The position numbers and the translations under genes were made by a program. A stretch of 5,829 nt of DNA from assembly GCA_003167475.1 (NCBI GenBank), contig PMTB01000042.1:12973-18801 (forward strand). Reading direction: 5' to 3'. Shown in pieces: positions 1 through 4,533 of this stretch. The notes below the pieces were generated by a model. That model saw only the letters and a program-made list of their open reading frames with translations, had not been told where the DNA came from and made no database searches. Positions within the stretch are counted from its first letter, which is position 1; every line of letters starts with the position of its first letter. The DNA is from a candidate division FCPU426 bacterium. GTDB taxonomy: Bacteria; Oederibacteriota; PGYV01; Palsa-1178.

Positions 1-385
1 TTTTTTCCAGCAGGGCCGATACGGCCATTATTATTTTGGTCGGCTGGTCCGTCTTGTCAAAAAAAGCGTCCACAGGCAGCCAGTCGGCATGCCCCGCGTC
101 CTGCTTGAAATCCATCCCGGTCTTTTCGCCTACGGATGTAAGCATCATAGCCGGTATGTGCTTTGTCTCCGGATTTTTCTTGACCTTGCGCGCCAGCTCA
201 AAACCCGAATTTTCCTTTTCAAGCATTACGTCAATTATTATGAGGTCGGGTTTTTCACTGATAACGGCATCGTAACCGCTTTTTGAATCATGCCTCGATA
301 TGACGGTATGGCCCTTATTCTCAAATACAGCGCTGTAAGCCGCTATGATATCCAGGTCGTCCTCCACGAAAAGTATCTTTGCCAT
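1..385 (-). CDS. Response regulator receiver-domain protein, 3' end off window
   Basis: A two-component receiver (CheY-like) domain, which would be phosphorylated by a histidine kinase not present in this window. The 128 visible codons cover essentially a whole receiver fold: MAKILFVEDD at the start with acidic pocket residues D9 and D10, the phospho-acceptor D52 in LIIIDVM, the conserved T83 in MMLTS, and K111 in AFFDK. The usual Lys-Pro is Lys-Thr here. Between T83 and K111 lies the segment HADWLPVDAF. From memory, similar DWLPVD segments occur in small stand-alone response regulators near anaerobic hydrogenase genes; that is recollection, not a search. The start is chosen from a strong Shine-Dalgarno (GGGGAGGT, 398-391) five bases upstream of ATG. 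The gene lies 18 bases after the Rrf2 stop, so the two are almost certainly co-transcribed. Whether an output domain follows cannot be seen. Confidence 0.93.
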   Translation of the reverse strand, partial: MAKILFVEDDLDIIAAYSAVFENKGHTVISRHDSKSGYDAVISEKPDLIIIDVMLEKENSGFELARKVKKNPETKHIPAMMLTSVGEKTGMDFKQDAGHADWLPVDAFFDKTDQPTKIIMAVSALLEK

Positions 386-390
386 TATTT

Positions 391-398
391 ACCTCCCC
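391..398 (-). promoter_or_regulatory. Strong ribosome binding site of the response regulator
   Basis: GGGGAGGT on the minus strand, five bases before the ATG at 385. It sits inside the 18-base gap after the rrf2-type gene's TAA stop and fixes the start of the response regulator. Confidence 0.85.
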
Positions 399-403
399 TA
401 AAA

Positions 404-829
404 TTAAGGCGTTTTATTGCCGCAGTATTTTTTTACAAGTTCCTCGAGGGTGACATCGCTGAAAATATCCTTCACCTTTTCCGAATAATCTTCCCATAGT
501 TTTTTGGCCCTGCATTTCCCGCTCCTGTCGCATGAATCAGGATTGTTCACGCAGTCAACAAGCGTCAGCGGGCCCTCCGCAGCCTCAAGAATTTCATTGA
601 AATATATTTCGGAAGGCTTCTTGGCCAGCGCGAGCCCGCCGCCTTTTCCCTTGTAGCTGCTGACCAGCCCGTATGAGACTAGCATCCTCATTATTGACTC
701 CAGGTATTTCACGGATATATCCTGGTCGTCGGAAATATCCTGCAATACGGCCATCTTTTCATTATCCTTGTTCACGGCCAGGTACATCATGGCCCTTAAC
801 GCGTACCTTCCTCTTGTTGATACCTTCAT
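404..829 (-). CDS. Rrf2 family transcriptional regulator (IscR-like, three cysteines)
   Basis: A 141-residue Rrf2-family DNA-binding repressor or sensor. It opens with the family signature MKVSTRGRYALRAM. A winged helix-turn-helix follows, with recognition-helix region ISVKYLESIM (38-47) and a glycine-rich wing KGKGGGLALAKKP (60-72). The sensor loop holds Cys93, Cys100 and Cys106 (C-x6-C-x5-C), followed by Trp112. In IscR the comparable loop (C-x5-C-x5-C) binds a [2Fe-2S] cluster; in NsrR a cluster senses nitric oxide. Cluster binding here is inferred; the ligand and signal are unknown. Cys136 is an additional cysteine near the C-terminus. The start at 829 is chosen because it gives the canonical family N-terminus and has a GGCGG-type ribosome site six bases upstream. 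An in-frame ATG at 880, with AGGAA upstream, would add a basic 17-residue extension. The gene has its own promoter with a palindrome over the -10, suggesting autoregulation, and is followed closely by a response regulator. Confidence 0.93.
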   Translation of the reverse strand: MKVSTRGRYALRAMMYLAVNKDNEKMAVLQDISDDQDISVKYLESIMRMLVSYGLVSSYKGKGGGLALAKKPSEIYFNEILEAAEGPLTLVDCVNNPDSCDRSGKCRAKKLWEDYSEKVKDIFSDVTLEELVKKYCGNKTP

Positions 830-890
830 AACATACCGCCTTTTTGCGTTTAAGCGTCTATTTTTAATCTGCCGGCGCATTTGCTATTCC

Positions 891-906
891 TACTAAATAT
901 ATAGTA
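891..906. promoter_or_regulatory. Palindrome over the rrf2 -10: candidate Rrf2 operator
   Basis: Minus-strand TACTATATATTTAGTA is a 16-bp imperfect palindrome (TACTA arms around a six-base centre, 14 of 16 positions symmetric). It covers the -10 hexamer at 906-901. A dyad here is well placed for autorepression by the Rrf2 protein encoded downstream. AT-rich DNA gives some palindromes by chance, so this is a candidate only. Confidence 0.5.
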
Positions 907-929
907 TATTAAGAAATACGGTTTGTCAA
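901..929 (-). promoter_or_regulatory. Sigma70-type promoter of the rrf2-response regulator operon
   Basis: Minus strand: exact -35 TTGACA at 929-924. A 17-base spacer then gives -10 TACTAT at 906-901; alternatively TATACT at 908-903 has a 15-base spacer. Predicted transcription starts near 894. This leaves a leader of about 65 bases to the preferred ATG at 829, or a very short one to the alternative ATG at 880, which favours the 829 start. Confidence 0.6.
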
Positions 930-971
930 TATTCGGTTCATTCCATTAAACCCGATATTGCGGTTTTGGGA

Positions 972-1622
972 TTATTTAAAAACTTCGCCGGTTTCCTTTG
1001 CCCAAAGGATCAGGTCCAGCGCGGCCATGGGGATTTTGGATTTTTTTGCGAATTTTTTCATATCCTGCTCTATTTTATAATACATTTTCGGGGTTATGGA
1101 TTTCGGGACGCTTTTTATTACGCCTATCTTCGCCAGGTTGCGCAGGATGTGGCGGTCCAGGATCGCTATGTCCTCGCCAAACCCGACGTTGCGCATGAAG
1201 TGACCGGTCTCTTTCAGGCCGTAGCCTTTTATATTATTGTGGAACCAATCCCTCATCTCATACGGGTCCTTAAAGGTCCGCATAAAAACTTTTATGTTTG
1301 CCTTGCCGTTTTTTACAAACTTGTCGCGCGCTTCCACGAAATATTTCGCCTTCTTGTATTTGAACCTCGGGTACTTGAGCTCGGCAAGTATCTGCTTCTC
1401 ATTGCCGGTCAAAAGCAGGCCCTTTTTTATTATTGATTCCATGCACGACCAGCAGCCTTTGGCTTTTGACTGGGGAGTGAGTATGCAAAAAAGCATTTCA
1501 GCGAGCACGTCCTCTTCCGAGCCGGTCTCCCATTTGGCGCGGTAACTTATTAGAGCCCGCTGTATGTCGTTGTATTTGTCCTTGTAAACCTGCCTGATCT
1601 CTTTGAGCGTTTCGTTTTTCAT
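972..1622 (-). CDS. ogg: 8-oxoguanine DNA glycosylase/AP lyase, Ogg2 family
   Basis: A 216-residue base-excision repair enzyme that removes 8-oxoguanine from DNA and cleaves the resulting abasic site (bifunctional N-glycosylase/DNA lyase). It belongs to the HhH-GPD superfamily. The N-terminal helical part contains LTPQSKAKGCW (48-58). The helix-hairpin-helix region is IKGYGLKETGHFMRNVG (131-147) with the expected catalytic Lys137. Asp156 in AILDRHILR is the expected catalytic aspartate. The spacing of 19 residues between them fits the archaeal Ogg2 enzymes. The protein ends in GEVFK; in Ogg2 proteins a C-terminal lysine is known to discriminate 8-oxoguanine from guanine, so the last residue is likely functional. 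No Fe-S cluster cysteine loop is present, unlike MutY or endonuclease III. Ogg2 is mostly archaeal and is found in a few bacteria. The start has AAGGA six bases upstream. It lies 53 bases after the GNAT gene and probably shares its transcript. Confidence 0.92.
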   Translation of the reverse strand: MKNETLKEIRQVYKDKYNDIQRALISYRAKWETGSEEDVLAEMLFCILTPQSKAKGCWSCMESIIKKGLLLTGNEKQILAELKYPRFKYKKAKYFVEARDKFVKNGKANIKVFMRTFKDPYEMRDWFHNNIKGYGLKETGHFMRNVGFGEDIAILDRHILRNLAKIGVIKSVPKSITPKMYYKIEQDMKKFAKKSKIPMAALDLILWAKETGEVFK

Positions 1623-1645
1623 CGTTTATCCTTATGTTTGTGTAC

Positions 1646-1665
1646 GGAACGCATATATGCGTTCC
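1646..1665. repeat. 20-bp perfect palindrome between GNAT and ogg genes
   Basis: GGAACGCATATATGCGTTCC is identical to its reverse complement over all 20 bases. On the minus strand a GTAG at 1679-1676 precedes it, and that TAG is the stop codon of the GNAT gene. The arrangement resembles the GTAG-headed hairpins at 4347-4533, so it may be another REP-like element. There is no T-tract, so it is not a standard terminator. It could form a hairpin in the mRNA between the two genes or be a binding site for a dimeric protein. Confidence 0.75.
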
Positions 1666-1675
1666 CTGCGCCGCG

Positions 1676-2134
1676 CTACCTGATGTTCTCCTTTATCATA
1701 TTTACCAGGCTGACCTTATCTGTCAGGTTTTCCTTGCCCGTTATTTTATAGCCCATTTTTTTATAAAGATGCAGGTTATTCAGGCTTTTTTCGCCGGTAA
1801 ACAGCTCAAACCAGCGGCAGTCGAAAAATTCTTTTTCAATCGCGCTCATGAGCGCCGCGCCGTAGCCTTTGTTCTGGAAGACCGGGTCAACGATGAGCTT
1901 GCCGATATGACAAACCCCTTCCTTTAATATGCCCCTCACGGAACCGATGATCTTTCCCTCAAACATCATTTTAAGCACAACTGACCGTTTGAATTCCTCA
2001 ACAGTGTTTTCCAGGCAGACGGTAAGGGGCTCGATATTATAGTCCCCGTAAAGTTCGGCTTCCTGTTTAAAGGCGCGCTTTTGAAGGGCGAGGATTTCTT
2101 CGGCGTCCGTGAGCCCGGCTTTTGTGATTTCCAT
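1676..2134 (-). CDS. GNAT family N-acetyltransferase
   Basis: A 152-residue single-domain GNAT acetyltransferase, which transfers an acetyl group from acetyl-CoA to an amine. The acetyl-CoA pyrophosphate-binding motif A is seen as LIVDPVFQNKGYGAAL (80-95), with the Q-x-x-G-x-G pattern at Gln87-Gly92. Motif B follows as LNNLHLYKKMGY (118-129), with the usual Tyr124 that often acts as general acid and the closing Gly128-Tyr129. The N-terminal part (ITKAGLTDAEEILALQKRAF) is a typical first strand and helix. The substrate cannot be told; small-molecule and protein substrates are both possible. The start has AAAGGAA just upstream of ATG. The gene sits 68 bases after recQ and 53 bases before ogg, all in the same direction, so it may be co-transcribed with DNA repair genes. 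Its TAG stop is part of a GTAG element ahead of a perfect palindrome. Confidence 0.92.
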   Translation of the reverse strand: MEITKAGLTDAEEILALQKRAFKQEAELYGDYNIEPLTVCLENTVEEFKRSVVLKMMFEGKIIGSVRGILKEGVCHIGKLIVDPVFQNKGYGAALMSAIEKEFFDCRWFELFTGEKSLNNLHLYKKMGYKITGKENLTDKVSLVNMIKENIR

Positions 2135-2152
2135 AAGTTCCTTTCATTTTGT

Positions 2153-2223
2153 TTGACTCAGATGACTCAATTGCCCTAAGTGCAGTTTCTGAACAACTGA
2201 GTCTATTGAGTCATCTGAGTCAA
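2153..2223. repeat. 19-bp perfect inverted repeat at the recQ 3' end
   Basis: Arm 2153-2171 (TTGACTCAGATGACTCAAT) is the exact reverse complement of arm 2205-2223, with a 33-base loop between. The right arm is inside the recQ coding sequence; the left arm is in the gap before the GNAT gene. On the minus-strand transcript this is a long stable stem that includes the end of recQ and finishes shortly before the GNAT ribosome site. No run of U follows, so a simple intrinsic terminator is unlikely. It may protect or modulate the mRNA, or be a by-product of the repeat array. Confidence 0.85.
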
Positions 2224-2231
2224 TTGAGACT
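2196..2231. repeat. 9-bp tandem repeat, four copies, encoding the RecQ tail
   Basis: Four contiguous 9-base units on the plus strand: ACTGAGTCT, ATTGAGTCA, TCTGAGTCA, ATTGAGACT. The unit length is a multiple of three, so on the minus strand it encodes the Q-L-T and Q-M-T repeats of the RecQ C-terminal tail and passes through the stop codon. Two further units lie in the opposite orientation at 2152-2169 and create the inverted repeat. Confidence 0.8.
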
Positions 2232-4044
2232 GACTTACAGTATTTAAAACCGCCCATAAATACGACCCGCTGCTTTTCAGCCCGGCCTTTTCAAACTCCG
2301 AAGGCTTTTCCACCGGCCACATCGCGTATGCCTTTTCAAGGTCGTTTATATTTATATCCCACTTGCTGCCCGGGATGGTAAGGGCTTTTGCATCCACCCT
2401 GTACCTGAAACATTTACCCGTCTTTGTGATTATATCACGACCCTCGAATTCTTCCACTCTTTTCATAAATCCGTCAAAGCCATCATTCCCTTTATCCGCG
2501 TTCATGGAAATAACGGGCGCGGCCGATGCTGTATTTTTCCCCATGAAATCCCTTATCAGGCTCAAAAATATGACGCCATACCTCTTTAACTTCATTTCCC
2601 CTATTCCCTGTATGTCAAGCATCTCCTCGTTTGAGCACGGGCGCTTTGTCGCCAACTGAAGCAGCACAGCATCGTTAAATATCACGTACGCCGGCACATC
2701 CTGCTCGTCGGCTATCTGCCTGCGTTTTATCTTAAGCGCTGCCAGCAGGTTCTCGTCGGATTTTCCATAAACCTTCACCGCTGATGTATCGACTATTACG
2801 CGCGGCTTTTCCTCCGCGTTCATCTGTACCTTTATTATATCCCCAAGCTTGTTGGCCCCGCACACGTCGCACGGCCCGCCGCAGTCCTCCATGTGGTCCC
2901 CGAAATACCAGATGACCGACCTGTGCCTGCACGTATTGCTCTCCGCCAGTCTGAATAACTGCACTGTTTTTTGCTGCATGGCGCGCGCCAGCTCCGGGTT
3001 CTGGTGGTCGCTTAAAAACCGCTCGTAATTCATCACATCGGCCCAGGAATAAAATAAAATGCAGCGGCTGTCCAGTCCGTCGCGGCCCGCGCGGCCTATT
3101 TCCTGGTAATAACTCTCAATGGTGCGGGGCATGTCGCAGTGTATGACAAAGCGCACATCGGGCTTGTTTATGCCCATGCCAAAGGCGATGGTGGCCACAA
3201 CCACGTCCACATTGCCCCTGATAAAGGCTTCCTGATTGTCTTCACGCTCTTTCTTGGTAAGCCCTGCGTGATAAGCGCAGGCCGAGATATTTTTTGAGCG
3301 CAGGAAAGTGACGAGCCCGTCCACATTGCGCCTGCTCCAGCAGTATATAATGCCGCTCTCGCCTTTATTTTGCCTTATGTATTTGAGTATGGTCTCCCTC
3401 ATATTGACGCCTTCGCCTTTTTTCTGGAACGTAAGCAAAAGATTCGGCCTGTAAAAAGAACCGCGGTAAACTTCCGGGGAACTCATGCCGAGCTGTTGGA
3501 CTATGTCGTCCATGACCTGCTTTGTGGCAGTGGCGGTAAGCGCGAGCACGGGGATATCACCAAGCTGTTTTTTCAGGCCCGCAAGCTTGCGGTAGGCAGG
3601 CCTGAAATCATGGCCCCACTGGCTTATACAATGCGCCTCGTCCACGACCACCAAACTGACGCAGCATGACTTGATGAAATTACCCAATGATCCTTCCAAA
3701 GCCTCGGGCGCGAGGTAAACTATCTCGTATTTTCCGGCGCGAAAAGCGCCAAGCCTGCGCTCACGCTCGGCAGGGGTGAGGGTGGAATTTATGACCGTAG
3801 CCTTAAAACCAAATGAGTGTATGGAATCGACCTGATCTTTCATAAGCGATATCAGGGGGGATATTACAAGCACGGTTCCCGGAATTATGCGGGCCGGTAT
3901 CTGGAAAGTAAGCGACTTCCCCGCGCCCGTAGGCATGATGCCGAGGCAGTCGCGGCCGGATAAAACAGCGTCAATGATATGTTCCTGGCCGGGCCGGAAT
4001 TCGCGGTAGCCGAAGACAGACTGAAGGACTTCGACGGGTTTCAT
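2203..4044 (-). CDS. recQ: ATP-dependent DNA helicase RecQ, lacking the winged-helix (RQC) domain
   Basis: A 613-residue 3'-5' superfamily 2 DNA helicase for recombination and fork repair. Motif 0 is FGYREFRPGQ (11-20). Walker A is MPTGAGKS (37-44), with Lys43 for ATP. Walker B is DEAH (135-138), followed by the RecQ aromatic-rich loop QWGHDFRPAY (142-151). Motif III is LTATATK, motif V is AFGMGINKPD, and motif VI is YYQEIGRAGRDG (312-323). Zinc-site cysteines are 372, 388, 392 and 395. Only about 35 residues separate this zinc site from an HRDC domain (about 429-501), so the winged helix present in E. coli RecQ is missing. An additional C-terminal module (about 526-603, ending GSYLWAVLN) follows; I do not recognise it with certainty. 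The tail is made of a 9-bp repeat. The ATG at 4044 overlaps the stop of the small upstream gene (ATGA), indicating translational coupling. An in-frame ATG at 4071 is possible, but neither start has a good ribosome site. Confidence 0.95.
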   Translation of the reverse strand: MKPVEVLQSVFGYREFRPGQEHIIDAVLSGRDCLGIMPTGAGKSLTFQIPARIIPGTVLVISPLISLMKDQVDSIHSFGFKATVINSTLTPAERERRLGAFRAGKYEIVYLAPEALEGSLGNFIKSCCVSLVVVDEAHCISQWGHDFRPAYRKLAGLKKQLGDIPVLALTATATKQVMDDIVQQLGMSSPEVYRGSFYRPNLLLTFQKKGEGVNMRETILKYIRQNKGESGIIYCWSRRNVDGLVTFLRSKNISACAYHAGLTKKEREDNQEAFIRGNVDVVVATIAFGMGINKPDVRFVIHCDMPRTIESYYQEIGRAGRDGLDSRCILFYSWADVMNYERFLSDHQNPELARAMQQKTVQLFRLAESNTCRHRSVIWYFGDHMEDCGGPCDVCGANKLGDIIKVQMNAEEKPRVIVDTSAVKVYGKSDENLLAALKIKRRQIADEQDVPAYVIFNDAVLLQLATKRPCSNEEMLDIQGIGEMKLKRYGVIFLSLIRDFMGKNTASAAPVISMNADKGNDGFDGFMKRVEEFEGRDIITKTGKCFRYRVDAKALTIPGSKWDININDLEKAYAMWPVEKPSEFEKAGLKSSGSYLWAVLNTVSQSQLTQMTQ

Positions 4045-4235
4045 CGCGTAAGCGTTCCCGGCTGGCAGCATTCGGAAACAACCCCGCTTATCTTGCCGGT
4101 ACCGTCAACACCGAGTATGATAAAATCATCTGATGACCCGGAAATAGCGGAAACGTCCCGCCTGACACGCTCATAAAATTCCGCGTTAGGTCCATTGTTA
4201 TCATAGATGATAAGCCTGATCCCTGTTTCCTTCAA
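4041..4235 (-). CDS. Small hypothetical protein, TTG start, coupled to recQ
   Basis: A 64-residue protein that I do not recognise. The start is TTG at 4235-4233, with a strong Shine-Dalgarno AAGGAGGG (4249-4242, core GGAGG) about seven bases upstream and no in-frame ATG. It sits about 39 bases below an exact consensus promoter. Its TGA stop overlaps the recQ ATG as ATGA. These three points make it a real gene and the first gene of the recQ operon. The sequence suggests a strand (GIRLIIYD), a helix (NAEFYERVRRDVSAI) and a strand-turn-strand (DDFIILGVDGTGKISGVVSECC). It has a Cys-Cys pair near the end and no signal peptide or membrane segment. It could be a helicase partner, a regulator, or mainly a leader whose translation opens recQ. 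No function is claimed. Confidence 0.75.
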   Translation of the reverse strand: MKETGIRLIIYDNNGPNAEFYERVRRDVSAISGSSDDFIILGVDGTGKISGVVSECCQPGTLTR

Positions 4236-4242
4236 ATCAAAC

Positions 4243-4247
4243 CCTCC
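4243..4247 (-). promoter_or_regulatory. Ribosome binding site that decides the TTG start
   Basis: Minus-strand TAAGGAGGGT (4250-4241) contains a full GGAGG core, seven bases before TTG at 4235. Another TTG at 4240 is in a different frame and meets TGA after two codons, so the 4235 TTG is the supported start. Confidence 0.75.
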
Positions 4248-4263
4248 TTATAAAAACGTGTGT

Positions 4264-4282
4264 ATAACCTATCGTAGGTTAT
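4264..4282. promoter_or_regulatory. Palindromic operator candidate at the recQ operon start point
   Basis: ATAACCTA and TAGGTTAT form perfect 8-bp arms around a three-base centre (4272-4274). With a three-base interruption on one side, the dyad extends to GTGT...ACAC at 4260-4289. It overlaps the last bases of the -10 and the predicted transcription start, the classical place for a repressor. It does not match LexA boxes (GAAC-N4-GTTC or CTGT-N8-ACAG). The cognate regulator is not evident in this window. Confidence 0.65.
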
Positions 4283-4309
4283 TATACACTTTGTATACTA
4301 TGGTGTCAA
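4281..4309 (-). promoter_or_regulatory. Exact consensus sigma70 promoter for the small gene-recQ operon
   Basis: Minus strand: TTGACA at 4309-4304, a 17-base spacer, and TATAAT at 4286-4281. All 12 consensus positions match with ideal spacing. Transcription should start near 4274 and give a leader of about 39 bases to the TTG start. Such a strong promoter combined with an overlapping palindrome suggests that it is normally repressed. Confidence 0.85.
4283..4297. promoter_or_regulatory. Second small dyad in the promoter spacer
   Basis: TATAC and GTATA arms around five bases lie between the -35 and -10 and overlap most of the -10 hexamer. It may be a second operator half or chance symmetry of AT-rich promoter DNA. 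Confidence 0.3.
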
Positions 4310-4346
4310 AGGATATTTTAATAGTGTTGATCTTTACGGATGTTTT

Positions 4347-4379
4347 GTAGTCGCGCCCTCTACGTTCCACCGGGGCGCG
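4347..4379 (+). repeat. REP-like element 1 (GTAG plus hairpin)
   Basis: GTAG (4347-4350), then a perfect 7-bp stem CGCGCCC (4352-4358) paired with GGGCGCG (4373-4379). A loop of about 14 bases contains CTACGTTCCACCGG. A GTAG head followed by a palindrome is the known layout of REP sequences mobilised by RAYT transposases; no RAYT gene is in this window. It faces element 2 as an inverted pair. Confidence 0.6.
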
Positions 4380-4432
4380 TGACGCGGGGTGTTGCCGTTC
4401 ATTGGTTTGCTTAAATTATATCCTAATCTAGG

Positions 4433-4464
4433 CGCAGGCCGATGGACCGTAGGCCTGCGACTAC
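4433..4464 (-). repeat. REP-like element 2 (GTAG plus hairpin)
   Basis: On the minus strand, GTAG at 4464-4461 is followed by a perfect 8-bp stem: CGCAGGCC (4459-4452) pairs with GGCCTGCG (4440-4433) around an 11-base loop. The segment CTACGGTCCATCGG matches element 1 (CTACGTTCCACCGG) at 12 of 14 positions, while the stems differ but still pair. A degenerate further head, TTGTAGAACGG, lies at 4480-4470. Confidence 0.6.
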
Positions 4465-4508
4465 GAAATCCGTTCTACAACAGCCTCAAAACGGACACTG
4501 CCAACGAT

Positions 4509-4533
4509 GAGCGGCGGCAAGCAGCCGCTCTAC
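4509..4533 (-). repeat. REP-like element 3, containing the copA stop codon
   Basis: On the minus strand, GTAG at 4533-4530 is followed by a perfect 7-bp stem (4530-4524 with 4515-4509, GAGCGGC/GCCGCTC) around an eight-base loop. The TAG of the head is the stop codon of the copper ATPase gene. The hairpin could shield the 3' end of the copA mRNA. There is no T-tract, so it is not a canonical terminator. Confidence 0.6.

Noticed and set aside
945..968. Possible terminator after ogg
   Set aside because: AAAACCG and CGGGTTT on the minus strand can pair only imperfectly, and no T-run follows.
966..1436. 156-codon open frame on the plus strand opposite ogg
   Set aside because: It is antisense to a gene with intact catalytic motifs, and the translation has no domain character.
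2153..2223. Intrinsic terminator after recQ
   Set aside because: The stem is long and perfect, but it has a 33-base loop and no U-tract on the minus-strand transcript.
2196..2231. CRISPR-like repeats
   Set aside because: The units are 9 bp and contiguous without spacers, so this is a minisatellite-type array.
4045..4071. Upstream ATG at 4071 as the recQ start
   Set aside because: It adds only nine non-conserved residues and lies inside the small upstream gene. The ATG at 4044 forms the ATGA overlap and directly precedes the conserved N-terminus. It remains possible because neither start has a good ribosome site.
4236..4529. Additional protein gene, tRNA or small RNA gene in the intergenic region
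   Set aside because: No frame with a ribosome site and plausible protein, and no cloverleaf, was seen. The region is explained by REP-like hairpins and the recQ operon promoter.
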